This document shows, in pieces, positions 1 through 8,782 of a stretch of 42,544 nucleotides of DNA. Positions within the stretch are counted from its first letter, which is position 1, and every line of letters starts with the position of its first letter. The position numbers were made by a program, and so were the translations under genes. The notes under the pieces were generated by a model. That model saw only the letters and a list, made by a program, of their open reading frames with translations. It ran no database searches and was not told the DNA's origin. The DNA comes from CAZAQS01 sp964486825. GTDB taxonomy: Bacteria > Chloroflexota > Anaerolineae > Anaerolineales > UBA4823. The stretch covers positions 1 to 42,544 of the forward strand of contig CAZAQS010000012.1 in the NCBI GenBank assembly GCA_964486825.1, in the 5' to 3' direction.

Positions 1-1818
1 CGTAATACCAATTGCCCAACTTCAATCTCCTTGAACCAATATCCGGAAGCCGTGCGGATGCTGCAACAGGGAGCAGTCATCTCCTTTGATCCCAACACTC
101 CAAAGTTAAGCCAGGAAGACCGGGACGTCCTGGAATGCTACGGGATAAAAGCCTGCCTGATCGTGCCATTGATCTTCCAGGGCAGGTTATTGGGAGAAGC
201 GGAAGTATGGGAGACACGCCAGGCGCGTTCCTTTACACAGGCAGAAAAGGACATGGTGCAGGCGCTGGCCCAGCACGCAGCCGGGACAATCGAAAATGCT
301 CGCCTATATATGGCCGAGCGGCAGCGCGCCCGGGAGCTGGATGCCCTGAGAGCCACCATCGCAGATATCACCTCCGAGATCGAGCTGCCTAACCTGCTAA
401 GGGATATTCTCGAAAGAGCAGTTACCCTAATGGGCGCTACCGGGGGTGATTTGGGGATCTACAACGAATCCGACCAGAACCTGCTCATCGTTACAAGCTT
501 CAACCTTGGGAAGGATTACACAGGCACCTGCCAGGAGCTGGGGGAAGGCCTGATGGGACAGGCAGCCCTGAGGATGGAGTCAATGATCCTGGAGGATTAC
601 CAAAATTGGGAAGGTAGATCTCAGCAATACAAGGCCGGCGCCTGGAAAGCCGCCATCGCTGTACCCCTTCAAATGGGAGGCAAGCTACTCGGCACCGTCG
701 GCGTGGTAGACACCGATCCAAACCGCAAGTTCTCGCTCTCCGACCAGCATTTGCTGACCTTATTCGCGCACCAGGCTGCCATCGCGATCCACAACGCACG
801 CCTGTACCTGACGACGAAGGAGGCGGCAGAGCGGCGGGCGATCCTGCACCGCGCTACCCAGGAGATCGTGGCAGCCAGCCTGGACCAGGAGGCCATCTAT
901 ACTGCTATCCACAGCGCGGCTGCCCTGCTCATGCCATCGGAGGCCTTTGTCATCTCGCTCCTGGACGAAAGTAGCCAGACCATCGAGGCAGTCTATCTGG
1001 TAGACCGGGCCGGTCGCACCCCGTCCATCACCCTTCCGGTTGGTGCTGGCTTGAGCGGGCACGTCATCACCACCGGGAAATCCTTGTATATCGACGACGT
1101 GGAAAGATTTGATGAGGTTGACTCGATCCGATTTGGAGACAGCCAGGACGTGCGCTCTATCCTGGCTGTGCCGATGGTTTTGCGCGGCAAGGTCATCGGT
1201 ATGATCTCTACACAAAACTACCAGGCCAGGGCTTACACCTCCGAGGATATGTATTTGTTGGAAATGCTGGCTGCGCACGCTGCCATCGCCATCGACAATA
1301 CACGCCTCTTCCGGGAAGTGCAGCTATTGGCATTGACTGACCCGCTTACCGGTGTCAACAACCGCCGGCAGTTGTACGATCTGGGCGAGCGAGAGTTCGC
1401 TCGTGCTCGCCGCTACGGCCACCCCCTGGCAGCTATCATGGTCGATATCGATAAGTTCAAGAAGGCCAATGATACTTACGGGCATACCATGGGAGATCAG
1501 ATCCTGATCTCCGTGACCAAGCGCATCCAGGATAATGTCCGAGATATCGATGTATTGGGTCGCTACGGGGGAGACGAGTTTGTGATCTTACTTCCGGAAA
1601 CCGACCTGGTTTCAGCCTGCCAGGTGGCGGAACGGCTGCGGGCAGCTATCTCCGAAATCCCGTATGGAGGGGAAAACCACCATGTCGTCATCAGCGCCAG
1701 CCTGGGGGTAAGCGTCGTATCAAAGAAAACGCACAGCCTGGATTTCCTGATCGATCAGGCAGACCAGGGCGTATATATCGCAAAAGAGTCGGGCGGCGAC
1801 CGGGTCGGAGTCGCCTGA
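1..1818 (+). CDS. GAF-GAF-GAF-GGDEF diguanylate cyclase, 5' end missing
   Basis: The reading frame is open from the first base, so the gene begins upstream of the window; the TTG at 31 is only the first possible internal start. Numbering codons from base 1, three GAF-type sensor modules span roughly 10-105, 125-275 and 290-440, each ending in the usual alpha-helical AHQAAIAI-like segment. A GGDEF domain follows at about 445-600. The active-site GGDEF lies at codons 523-527, and an RDID inhibitory I-site sits five residues before it, so the domain looks catalytically competent and subject to product inhibition. It should make cyclic di-GMP from two GTP in response to ligands bound by the GAF domains. 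No membrane segment is visible in this part. It converges with queA, with only 2 bp between the two stop codons. Confidence 0.9.
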   Translation, partial: RNTNCPTSISLNQYPEAVRMLQQGAVISFDPNTPKLSQEDRDVLECYGIKACLIVPLIFQGRLLGEAEVWETRQARSFTQAEKDMVQALAQHAAGTIENARLYMAERQRARELDALRATIADITSEIELPNLLRDILERAVTLMGATGGDLGIYNESDQNLLIVTSFNLGKDYTGTCQELGEGLMGQAALRMESMILEDYQNWEGRSQQYKAGAWKAAIAVPLQMGGKLLGTVGVVDTDPNRKFSLSDQHLLTLFAHQAAIAIHNARLYLTTKEAAERRAILHRATQEIVAASLDQEAIYTAIHSAAALLMPSEAFVISLLDESSQTIEAVYLVDRAGRTPSITLPVGAGLSGHVITTGKSLYIDDVERFDEVDSIRFGDSQDVRSILAVPMVLRGKVIGMISTQNYQARAYTSEDMYLLEMLAAHAAIAIDNTRLFREVQLLALTDPLTGVNNRRQLYDLGEREFARARRYGHPLAAIMVDIDKFKKANDTYGHTMGDQILISVTKRIQDNVRDIDVLGRYGGDEFVILLPETDLVSACQVAERLRAAISEIPYGGENHHVVISASLGVSVVSKKTHSLDFLIDQADQGVYIAKESGGDRVGVA

Positions 1819-1820
1819 GC

Positions 1821-2843
1821 TTATAGAATCAGCATTGCATCCCCAAACGAATAAAAGCGGTAACCTTCTCGCTTGGCAGTCTCGTATGCCTGCAGGACAT
1901 GCTCGCGTCCGGCGAAAGCGCTAACCAGCATGATCAGGGTGGAGCGGGGCAGGTGAAAGTTAGTGATCAGGGCATCCACGGCTCTAAAGCGGTATCCAGG
2001 CAGGATGTACAGGTGCGTGGGCCCCTCGTAAGGAGAGACCAATTGCTCACCAGATGAGGTAGCTGCCGCTGTCTCCAGGGTTCGTACGCTGGTGGTGCCC
2101 ACCGCCACGATGCGCCCCCCCTGCAGGTGAGTTTGGTTGATTAACGCAGCTGTCTCTGCACCGAGCTGGCACCACTCCGTGTGGATAAAATGCTCAGCAG
2201 GAGTATCTTCGGTAACGGGTGCAAAGGTATCCAACCCCACGTGCAAGGTAAGGGTTGCCTGACGGATGCCGGCCGCAGATAATTCCTCTAGCAGGCGCGC
2301 GGTAAAATGCAGGCCGGCCGTGGGAGCGGCTGCAGAGCCGGGGCTGGCGGCGTATACGGTCTGGTAGCGCTCTCTGTCTTGCAGGGGCTCGTGTATATAA
2401 GGAGGCAGAGGTACGTGACCGGCAGCTTCCAGGAACGCTTCCACAGGCACCGAAAAACGCAGCAAGCGGCGCGCGCCTCCTAGCTCGCTTACCACCTGGG
2501 CCTGGGGCCCGTCCTGCACCTGCAAACGAACCCCCGGACGCAGACCCTTACCCCCCACCAACGCTTCCCATGTCTGGGCCTCACGCCTGTTCAGCAATAA
2601 CAGCTCGACTTTGCCTCCCCCTGGGATCTTGTTAGCGTAAAGACGGGCCGGGATGACGCGCGTCTCGTTCATGACCAACAGGTCTCCCGGATTCAGGTAG
2701 CGCCCAAGGTCCCGGAAAACATTATGCTCGATGCCCCCACTAGCCCGTTCCAGGACCAACAAACGGGAGCTATCGCGCGGCTCTAACGGGGTTTGAGCTA
2801 TTAGTTCAACCGGGAGGTGGTAATCAAAATCAGAGGTCTTCAA
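1821..2843 (-). CDS. queA: S-adenosylmethionine:tRNA ribosyltransferase-isomerase
   Basis: The 340-residue product has the normal QueA length and the typical start MKTSDFDYHLP followed by LIAQTPLEPRDSSRLLVL. It also has the family segments PAAPTAGLHFT-like (here SAAAPTAGLHFT), HVGLDTFAPV, GTTSVRTLE and NFHLPRSTLIMLV. QueA transfers and isomerises the ribosyl part of S-adenosylmethionine onto 7-aminomethyl-7-deazaguanine in tRNA, giving epoxyqueuosine at the wobble position. It is the last gene of a minus-strand ruvB-DUF2905-queA run with 4-6 bp gaps, an order also found in other bacteria. Nothing is missing or unusual. Confidence 0.96.
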   Translation of the reverse strand: MKTSDFDYHLPVELIAQTPLEPRDSSRLLVLERASGGIEHNVFRDLGRYLNPGDLLVMNETRVIPARLYANKIPGGGKVELLLLNRREAQTWEALVGGKGLRPGVRLQVQDGPQAQVVSELGGARRLLRFSVPVEAFLEAAGHVPLPPYIHEPLQDRERYQTVYAASPGSAAAPTAGLHFTARLLEELSAAGIRQATLTLHVGLDTFAPVTEDTPAEHFIHTEWCQLGAETAALINQTHLQGGRIVAVGTTSVRTLETAAATSSGEQLVSPYEGPTHLYILPGYRFRAVDALITNFHLPRSTLIMLVSAFAGREHVLQAYETAKREGYRFYSFGDAMLIL

Positions 2844-2847
2844 AGGG

Positions 2848-3072
2848 TCAACGGATCAACCGGATGATCAGGTTCAACAGGATGGTCAGTACGATGGAGA
2901 GCAGGAGCGAGGTAGCCAGCGGGATGAAGCAGGTGGCGTTTCCGTGCCCGATGCGGATATCCCCCGGGAGGCGGCCCAAGGGTAAACCGGCGCGCGCAGC
3001 CAGATAAACCAATCCCCCTACCAGGACAAGCATGATCCCGGTTATGATCAAGATGCGTGCGATATTAATCAT
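2848..3072 (-). CDS. DUF2905 family small membrane protein
   Basis: A 74-residue protein with two hydrophobic segments (about 5-27 and 50-72). They flank a short loop containing the family signature LGRLPGDIRIG. This matches DUF2905, small two-helix membrane proteins of unknown function often encoded next to ruvB or queA. Here it lies between them with 4 and 6 bp spacers, so it is almost certainly co-transcribed. No catalytic residues are apparent. The identification rests on the signature loop and the neighbourhood; the molecular role is unknown. Confidence 0.85.
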   Translation of the reverse strand: MINIARILIITGIMLVLVGGLVYLAARAGLPLGRLPGDIRIGHGNATCFIPLATSLLLSIVLTILLNLIIRLIR

Positions 3073-3078
3073 TTGGTT

Positions 3079-4104
3079 TCATAACAGGCGCGGTTGGGAA
3101 GACTCCTCATAGGGCAGGTTTAAATGTTCGTATGCTCGGCGGGTAGCGACGCGGCCTTGGGGAGTCCTCTCAAGGAAACCAAGCTGTAGCAGGTAGGGTT
3201 CAACCACGTCCATGATCGTGTCAGGCTCCTCACTGATCGAGGCGGCGATCGTGCTCAGCCCGACAGGACCGCCACGGTATTTCTCGATCACGGTGGTAAG
3301 CACGCGCCGGTCCATCTCATCCAGGCCGGAAGGATCGATATTGAGCAGGTCCAGGGCATCCTTGGCAGTCGAGCGATCGATGGTGCCATTCCCGCGCACT
3401 TGGGCATAATCGCGCACCCGGCGCAACAAACGCAAGGCAACCCTTGGCGTACCTCGCCCGCGACTGGCGATTTCATCCACCCCGTCTGGCTCTGCGGTCA
3501 CTGCCAGGACGCCAGCTGCCCGATGTACGATGGACTTCATCGAGTCCAAATCGTAAAAGTCAAGGTGATAGACCGCCCCAAAACGAGCCCGCAGCGGTGC
3601 GGTCAGCAACGCCAGGCGAGTAGTTGCCCCGACTACCGTAAAGTGGGGGAGCTTCAGGCGGATGGAGCGTGCTGATGGGCCCTTTCCGATGACGATGTCC
3701 AGGGCGAAATCTTCCATAGCCGGGTAGAGCACTTCCTCGACAGCCCGGCCCAGGCGGTGCACTTCGTCGATGAACAGAATATCGCCCGCTCGTAAATTTG
3801 TGATAATGGCAGCCAGATCGCCGGCCTTCTCTATCGCCGGACCGGAAGTGATCTTGATATTGACTTCCATCTCGTTCGCCAGTACGTGCGACAGGGTGGT
3901 TTTCCCCAGGCCGGGCGGGCCATAGAAAAGGACGTGATCTAGAGGGTCTCCGCGCTGGCGAGCGGCAGCGATTAAAATCTCCAGGTTTTCTTTCACTCGC
4001 TCTTGGCCGATCAAATCTCGGAGCAGGCGGGGACGTAAAGCCTGGTCCAGACGATCGTCTGGCTGCGGAGTGGGATTGACCAGCCGGTCTGGTGCGTCAT
4101 TCAT
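3079..4104 (-). CDS. ruvB: Holliday junction branch migration helicase RuvB
   Basis: The 341-residue protein carries Walker A GPPGLGKT at 62-69, Walker B DEVH at 113-116, a sensor-1 VGATTR segment near 158-163 and an LRARFG segment near 171-176. A RuvB winged-helix C-terminus ends in TPQGRVATRRAYEHL. RuvB is the hexameric ATPase motor that, with RuvA, drives branch migration of Holliday junctions. It is first in the ruvB-DUF2905-queA operon; ruvA and ruvC are not in this window. The start ATG at 4104 is preceded by a TATAAT only 6 nt upstream and by no Shine-Dalgarno sequence, suggesting a leaderless message. Confidence 0.97.
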   Translation of the reverse strand: MNDAPDRLVNPTPQPDDRLDQALRPRLLRDLIGQERVKENLEILIAAARQRGDPLDHVLFYGPPGLGKTTLSHVLANEMEVNIKITSGPAIEKAGDLAAIITNLRAGDILFIDEVHRLGRAVEEVLYPAMEDFALDIVIGKGPSARSIRLKLPHFTVVGATTRLALLTAPLRARFGAVYHLDFYDLDSMKSIVHRAAGVLAVTAEPDGVDEIASRGRGTPRVALRLLRRVRDYAQVRGNGTIDRSTAKDALDLLNIDPSGLDEMDRRVLTTVIEKYRGGPVGLSTIAASISEEPDTIMDVVEPYLLQLGFLERTPQGRVATRRAYEHLNLPYEESSQPRLL

Positions 4105-4110
4105 AATTTG

Positions 4111-4116
4111 ATTATA
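4111..4116 (-). promoter_or_regulatory. -10 box of ruvB, leaderless arrangement
   Basis: On the minus strand a perfect TATAAT ends 6 nt before the ruvB ATG. The usual distance from -10 box to start site would put transcription initiation at or next to the start codon. No clear -35 hexamer is seen 16-18 bp upstream. Confidence 0.5.
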
Positions 4117-4252
4117 ACGCGGATTAAAGACCCAAAAATCCAGGGTTTTATGATTCTCTTATGCACGTCATATTTTTTTCTTACAATACTAGCTTAATAT
4201 ATGGGGCGAATCAAGGCAGTATCTTATCAGAGGAGAGACAAATCCAGCTCTT

Positions 4253-4282
4253 GGGAATTTACCACTTTTTCAGGTAATTCCC
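4253..4282 (+). promoter_or_regulatory. hairpin in hsp20 5' region
   Basis: The arms GGGAATTTACC (4253-4263) and GGTAATTCCC (4273-4282) pair over 10 bp with one bulged T, around a 9-nt loop. The hairpin ends about 20 nt before the hsp20 ribosome binding site. It could be an operator dyad or an mRNA structure. No CIRCE (HrcA) site is present here. Confidence 0.4.
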
Positions 4283-4318
4283 GAAGAAAAAATCATTAAA
4301 CGAAAAGGAGGTAGTACT

Positions 4319-4801
4319 ATGTTAAGACGTAGAGATCCGTTTCGAGAGATGATGGCTTTCCGCAGCGCGTTCGACAACCTTTTTGACCGTTCCTTCCCAT
4401 TCTCTGGCTGGGACGAGGATATTCCAAGCCAGTTCCCCCTGGATGTCGCCGAGAACGAGGATGGTTTCGAGGTGAAAGCCGTTCTCCCAGGCATCAACCC
4501 CGATGACCTGGAAGTGACATTCAGGAATAATACCCTTACCATCCGGGGTGAAACCACCCAAAATGAGGAGAAAGAGGGTACCCGTTATCACATGCGGGAG
4601 CGCAGGTACGGCAGCTTCACCCGCAGTGTTACCATCCCGACCAATATCAATGCCGAGGATATCGAGGCCAGCTACGATGCAGGTATCCTGACTCTGCGCT
4701 TACCAAAAACCGATGATGTGAAACCCAAGCGCATCCCGATAAACACGGGCAAGCAGAAGATGCTCGAAGGGACGCTGAGAGATAAAAACAGCAGCGACTA
4801 A
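4319..4801 (+). CDS. Hsp20 family small heat shock protein
   Basis: The 160-residue protein starts MLRRRDPFREMMAFRSAFDNLFDRSF, a common N-terminus of bacterial Hsp20. The alpha-crystallin domain covers about 40-145: DVAENEDGFEVKAVLPGINPDDLEVTF, then RRYGSFTRSVTIP, then the conserved AGILTLRLPK near 122-131. A C-terminal KRIPI motif (IXI-like) follows. Such proteins bind unfolding clients without ATP. The start is fixed by a strong AAAGGAGG 7 nt upstream. It is monocistronic, with a terminator behind it, and is probably heat or stress inducible given the leader hairpin, though the inducing factor is not visible. Confidence 0.95.
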   Translation: MLRRRDPFREMMAFRSAFDNLFDRSFPFSGWDEDIPSQFPLDVAENEDGFEVKAVLPGINPDDLEVTFRNNTLTIRGETTQNEEKEGTRYHMRERRYGSFTRSVTIPTNINAEDIEASYDAGILTLRLPKTDDVKPKRIPINTGKQKMLEGTLRDKNSSD

Positions 4802-4819
4802 ATCCCTTCCCTTGCTTTC

Positions 4820-4855
4820 AGGGCCTGGTCAGTAGCCCGCGCTTGACCAGGCCCT
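4820..4855 (+). repeat. 12-bp perfect inverted repeat after hsp20
   Basis: AGGGCCTGGTCA (4820-4831) and TGACCAGGCCCT (4844-4855) are exact complements with a 12-nt loop. There is no T-run directly after, so it is a transcript-end stem or RNA-stabilising structure rather than a complete terminator. Confidence 0.6.
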
Positions 4856-4878
4856 GTTCGAGAAATTTGACCCTTCAA

Positions 4879-4908
4879 GAGCGCCGGTAATAAGGTGCTC
4901 TTTTTTTT
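4879..4908 (+). terminator. rho-independent terminator downstream of hsp20
   Basis: A 7-bp stem, GAGCGCC (4879-4885) with GGTGCTC (4894-4900) and one G-U pair, has an 8-nt loop and is followed at once by eight T residues. It closes the hsp20 unit before upp. Confidence 0.85.
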
Positions 4909-5053
4909 ATTTTCGGCCAACCAGAAGCCCCTTCTTCTCTGTGGCTGCCAATCTGTACCCTGGTTCACTTATCTTAGCGGGTTCAAAATATTTTTATCGA
5001 AAGCAAATTCCTAATCTACTCATAAGGAATAGGCCAATCTTCCCGGGAACGCT

Positions 5054-5059
5054 TATAAT
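5054..5059 (+). promoter_or_regulatory. probable -10 box for upp
   Basis: A perfect TATAAT lies 29 nt before the upp ATG, leaving room for a short leader with GGAG at about -12. A convincing -35 hexamer was not found. Confidence 0.45.
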
Positions 5060-5088
5060 TAAGCCCATCTCACCCCTGGAGCTTACCC

Positions 5089-5715
5089 ATGCCGAATGTT
5101 TATCCCTCGTCTCACCCCCTGGTTGCCCACAAACTTACCAAGCTGCGTGATACAGTGACAGAACCAAAAAAATTTCGCGAGTTAATCCGCGAGTTGGCCG
5201 CCCTTCTGGCGTATGAGTCTACTGCGGATTTATTGATCCAGCCAAGGACGGTACAAACCCCTTTGGAGAGCATGCAAGGGGTAGAATTGATGGAAAAGAT
5301 TGGTTTGGTGCCAATTTTAAGGGCAGGACTGGGCATGGTCGAAGGAGTGTGGGGGTTAATGCCCACAGCTGAAGTATGGCATATCGGCCTGTACCGCGAC
5401 GAGCGGACCCTCCAGCCGGTGCAATACTATAACAAGCTACCCATCGAGCCGCGCGTATCTGTATGCATGATCCTGGACCCCATGCTGGCAACCGGAGGCT
5501 CAGCCGTGGCTACGGTGGATATCCTTAAGGAATGGGGGGTCAACAAGATCAAGTTCGTGGGCATCATCGGCGCTCCAGAAGGGATCCGGTTGCTCCAGGA
5601 GCACCACCCCGACGTCCCCATCCACCTGGCTGCCATCGATGTAGCGCTCAACCAAAATGGATACATCCTGCCAGGTTTAGGCGATGCAGGAGACCGCCAG
5701 TTCGGGACCGGATAA
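5089..5715 (+). CDS. upp: uracil phosphoribosyltransferase
   Basis: The 208-residue protein matches UPRT in length. It contains the PRPP-binding loop DPMLATGGS at 130-138, the GLVPILRAGLGMVEG segment near 72-86, and the C-terminal uracil-binding GYILPGLGDAGDRQFGT. It salvages uracil by joining it to PRPP to give UMP and pyrophosphate in the cytoplasm. The start ATG has GGAG upstream. A longer frame on the same strand (4941-5150) merely overlaps it. The AlkZ-like gene begins 23 bp downstream and may be co-transcribed. Confidence 0.96.
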   Translation: MPNVYPSSHPLVAHKLTKLRDTVTEPKKFRELIRELAALLAYESTADLLIQPRTVQTPLESMQGVELMEKIGLVPILRAGLGMVEGVWGLMPTAEVWHIGLYRDERTLQPVQYYNKLPIEPRVSVCMILDPMLATGGSAVATVDILKEWGVNKIKFVGIIGAPEGIRLLQEHHPDVPIHLAAIDVALNQNGYILPGLGDAGDRQFGTG

Positions 5716-5738
5716 GCGGTAGATTGGAAACGGCTGGG

Positions 5739-6599
5739 ATGGGGATCATAAAACCTGAACGTTTAAGCACCTACCGGAAGAATACCTTCTATCTGAAACC
5801 GGGGCGGCGTTTGAGGTCTATAGAAGAAGCCATCGAATTCGTTAAGCGGCGCGGCTACATCTTTTTTTGGCCCATCAAGGACATCATGCTTCCCAGCCTG
5901 TGGGTGGCGACAGCGGGTGAGCGACCTGTTGCTGATCGGCATGATGACCCCGGCCACGTGACCTGGGGATGGAAAGATGGCCTGCTCGGGAAAAAACGCT
6001 GGTATTACGCCAAGGTACTGCGCAAGAAAGCTACCATCATCTCCCTCGACCTGGCGCCTCATTTCTATGCCTTATCCGATAACTACGGGGCCCCGGAAGA
6101 GGATTACCTGACCCTGTACGAACAGGGCCGCCTGACTCTGGAAGCAAAGACCGTTTACGAAGCCTTGCTGCTGGAAGGTCCAATGGACACAGTCGCTTTA
6201 AGGCGGGCCACGCGTATGACCAGCCGCGATAGCGATACCCGCTTTAACCGGGCCATTACCGACCTGCAAGCCGATTTCAAAATCCTACCCACGGGGGTCG
6301 CTAAGGCGGGTGGTTGGAATTACGCCTTTATCTACGAGATCACTCCCCACCACTACCCGAACCTGCCTGACGAAGCGCATTCCATAAGCGAACGCTCTGC
6401 CCGCGGGAAGATCCTGGAGAAGTATTTTGAATCTGTTGGTGCAGCCCAAAGCGGGGAAATAGCCCGTTTGTTCAGGTGGGAGAGTTCGGCCCTGGAGAAA
6501 ACCCTGGATGACCTGGCTTCCAGCGGATACATTCTAAGGGGGCTGGAATTGAAAAATCGCCCAGGAGAATGGGTCGCCCTTGCAGAGTTGGCAGAGTGA
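5739..6599 (+). CDS. AlkZ-related winged-helix protein
   Basis: The ATG at 5739 gives a 286-residue protein. The frame runs further upstream to 5532, but that part overlaps upp and looks non-coding. The protein has an AlkZ-type arrangement: an N-terminal segment IEEAIEFVKRRGYIFFWPIKDIMLPSLW, then DPGHVTWGWKDGLLGKKRWYYAKVLRKKATIISLDLAPHFYALS. A winged-helix-like block follows (LTLEAKTVYEALLLEGPMDTVALRRATRMTS). AlkZ glycosylases excise alkylated or crosslinked bases, but this shorter relative belongs to an uncharacterised branch and its catalytic residues cannot be assigned here. It is probably cytoplasmic and DNA-binding. Family placement rests on recognition of the sequence type; function is inferred. 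Confidence 0.7.
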   Translation: MGIIKPERLSTYRKNTFYLKPGRRLRSIEEAIEFVKRRGYIFFWPIKDIMLPSLWVATAGERPVADRHDDPGHVTWGWKDGLLGKKRWYYAKVLRKKATIISLDLAPHFYALSDNYGAPEEDYLTLYEQGRLTLEAKTVYEALLLEGPMDTVALRRATRMTSRDSDTRFNRAITDLQADFKILPTGVAKAGGWNYAFIYEITPHHYPNLPDEAHSISERSARGKILEKYFESVGAAQSGEIARLFRWESSALEKTLDDLASSGYILRGLELKNRPGEWVALAELAE

Positions 6600-6657
6600 A
6601 GCAGCCTTTCGAAGAAAATTACAGCTCACCCTGAAATAGGAGGAGCACTCTACCTGT

Positions 6658-6663
6658 TATAAT
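6658..6663 (+). promoter_or_regulatory. probable -10 box for fbp
   Basis: TATAAT inside CTGTTATAATGAT, the canonical extended spacing to a following purine, lies about 110 nt before the fbp ATG. The -35 is weak. The 173-bp gap holds nothing else recognisable. Confidence 0.45.
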
Positions 6664-6772
6664 GATAAGGGGGTAAGTCCTAGGCTAAATCTATCCTCCC
6701 CCTGTCCTTCAGTTAAGGCCGCGAACGACCACCAGTCACTACCAGGGCAAAGATTCTACCAGAGGAGGAAAA

Positions 6773-7828
6773 ATGGATACACAGTCAGACGAGATGTACA
6801 GGATTATGACCATCGAGCGGCACATCCTCGAAGGGCAGCGCAGCCACCCTGAGGCCACCGGGATTCTCACCAGCTTGCTATATGATATGGCGCTAGCCGG
6901 AAAAGTGATCGCTAGCAAAACCACCCGGGCCGGGCTGGCGGAGATCCTCGGGAGAACAGAGGAGACCAACGTCCAGGGCGAGCAAGTCATGAAGCTCGAT
7001 CGCCTGGCTGACCTGACCATTTTCCGCCTCAACGATCATACCGGTCGCCTGGCAGCTTTGGCCTCTGAAGAAAACGCCGATATCATGCGCATTCCGGATA
7101 AATACCCTTCCGGAAAATATATCCTGCTGTACGACCCATTAGACGGCTCTTCCAATATCGATTACAACGTCCCTGTGGGCACCATCTTCTCTATCTACCG
7201 CCGTAAGAGCCCGGATGATACTCCGGCAACCCTGGCGGACTGCTTGCAGCCCGGTCGAGATATCGTAGCCGCCGGTTACGTAGCCTATGGCAGCAGCACG
7301 ATGCTGGTTTATACCACCGGAGCAGGCGTGCATGGTTTTACTCTGGACCCAAGCGTGGGCGAGTTTTTACTGTCCCATCCCAATATCCGCATTCCTGAAA
7401 AACCGCATTACTTCAGTGCTAACCTTGGCTACCAGGTGTATTGGAGCAAAGGCGTGCAGACGTATACGGAATACTTGCAAGGCCACGAAAGCGGAATCCA
7501 GGGCCTGTCGCTGCGCTATGTAGGCTCACTCGTGTCCGACTTCCACCGCAACCTCCTGGCGGGAGGCGTATTCTATTACCCGGCAGACAGCAAGGACCCG
7601 AACAAGCCGCACGGGAAACTCAGGCTACTGTACGAATCCGCCCCGCTGGCTTTTATTGCAGAACAAGCCGGTGGGCGGGGATCTGACGGGGTCCGTAATA
7701 TCCTGGATATCGAGCCAACCGAACTTCACCAGCGCACACCCCTGTTCGTTGGCAACCGCTACCTGGTTGAGAAGGCCGAACAATTTATACGTGAAAATGA
7801 CCCAGTCCAGGCCGGCCAAACGGGGTAA
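6773..7828 (+). CDS. fbp: class I fructose-1,6-bisphosphatase
   Basis: The 351-residue protein has the class I FBPase metal-binding motif DPLDGSSN at 121-128, followed by IDYNVPVGTIFSIYR. A C-terminal KLRLLYESAPLAFIAEQAGG substrate-binding region and a conserved IHQRTPLFVG-like segment (here LHQRTPLFVG) are also present. It hydrolyses fructose 1,6-bisphosphate to fructose 6-phosphate for gluconeogenesis, using Mg2+. The start is set by AGAGGAGG 6 nt upstream. The LLM oxidoreductase begins 18 bp later with its own AAAGGAG, so the two are probably one transcript, although no functional link is evident. Confidence 0.96.
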   Translation: MDTQSDEMYRIMTIERHILEGQRSHPEATGILTSLLYDMALAGKVIASKTTRAGLAEILGRTEETNVQGEQVMKLDRLADLTIFRLNDHTGRLAALASEENADIMRIPDKYPSGKYILLYDPLDGSSNIDYNVPVGTIFSIYRRKSPDDTPATLADCLQPGRDIVAAGYVAYGSSTMLVYTTGAGVHGFTLDPSVGEFLLSHPNIRIPEKPHYFSANLGYQVYWSKGVQTYTEYLQGHESGIQGLSLRYVGSLVSDFHRNLLAGGVFYYPADSKDPNKPHGKLRLLYESAPLAFIAEQAGGRGSDGVRNILDIEPTELHQRTPLFVGNRYLVEKAEQFIRENDPVQAGQTG

Positions 7829-7846
7829 GACTCAAAGGAGAAGACC

Positions 7847-8782
7847 GTGATAGAGATCGCCATCATGATCGAAGGCCAGAACGGGCTGAATTGGCCACGC
7901 TGGCAGGGAATCGCTAAGGCCGTCGAAGACCTGGGATTCACTGCACTGTACCGTTCTGATCACTATACGAATGCCAACCCGCCAGATATGGATTCCCTCG
8001 AGCTATGGATTTCCCTGGCCTGGCTGGCGACCCACACAAAAAAAATCGAGTTTGGCTCGCTGGTGACACCGGTGTCCTTCCGCCACCCGACACATACCGC
8101 GCGAATGGCTGTTGCTGTGGATGATTTATCTGGCGGCCGGTTCCACCTGGGATTGGGCGCCGGTTGGCAGGAGCGTGAGCATACCAATTACGGCTGGGAA
8201 CTGCTAGACGTCCCCGAACGTTTCGACCGCTTCCGTGAAGGCCTGGATGTGATCACGCTCTTACTGGAGAGTGATGAGCCGGTAAATTACGAGGGCCAAT
8301 ACTACCGGTTAAATGACGCTATCCTTCTGCCTCGGCCCCAGCGACCCGCCGGCCCTCCCATCGTCATCGGAGGAAATGGGCCCAGGCATACACTTCCAAT
8401 GGCAGCCCGCTACGCCTCCGAATGGAATGGGGTCCTCGTACCCCTAGATCGCTATTCTGAGCTCAACAGCCACCTGGACGAGCTGTTGAATGATTTTGGA
8501 CGTAAGCCCCCGGACCTGCGGCGCTCAATCATGGTAGGCTGCATATTCGGGCAGGACTCTGAGGAGGTGGACCGGAAGGTCAAGCAGAGAAGCAATGGAA
8601 GACTAACCCCGGCGGATTATAAAGAACGAGGCGTCGTGGTTGGTACGGCGAGTGAGATCGCCGATCAGATCAGCGCCTATTCGCGCGCCGGTGTACAGCG
8701 CATCATGCTCCAATGGCTCGAGCTGGACGATCTGAACGGGTTGAAAGCCCTGGCAAGGGGTATCCTGCACCTGCAGAACTGA
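7847..8782 (+). CDS. LLM-class F420-dependent oxidoreductase
   Basis: The 311-residue product is a luciferase-like (bacterial luciferase fold) TIM barrel. It contains TALYRSDHY near 32-40, KIEFGSLVTPVSFRHP near 66-81, DDLSGGRFHLGLGAGWQEREH near 92-112, and RPQRPAGPPIVIGGNG near 163-178. These are typical of the F420-dependent N5,N10-methylene-H4MPT reductase-like group rather than FMN monooxygenases. The substrate cannot be told from sequence. Translation starts at a GTG with AAAGGAG 7 nt upstream. No partner F420 biosynthesis gene is in the window. It is cytoplasmic, with no signal peptide. Confidence 0.85.
   Translation: MIEIAIMIEGQNGLNWPRWQGIAKAVEDLGFTALYRSDHYTNANPPDMDSLELWISLAWLATHTKKIEFGSLVTPVSFRHPTHTARMAVAVDDLSGGRFHLGLGAGWQEREHTNYGWELLDVPERFDRFREGLDVITLLLESDEPVNYEGQYYRLNDAILLPRPQRPAGPPIVIGGNGPRHTLPMAARYASEWNGVLVPLDRYSELNSHLDELLNDFGRKPPDLRRSIMVGCIFGQDSEEVDRKVKQRSNGRLTPADYKERGVVVGTASEIADQISAYSRAGVQRIMLQWLELDDLNGLKALARGILHLQN

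Noticed and set aside
4105..4318. Search for a CIRCE (HrcA) operator before hsp20
   Set aside because: No TTAGCACTC/GAGTGCTAA pair is present.
4941..5150. 69-codon plus-strand frame upstream of and overlapping upp
   Set aside because: It runs through the upp promoter and start, has no ribosome site and no recognisable protein features.
5532..5738. N-terminal extension of the AlkZ-like gene
   Set aside because: It overlaps upp in another frame and reads as Arg/Pro-rich non-coding sequence; the family-like protein begins at ATG 5739.
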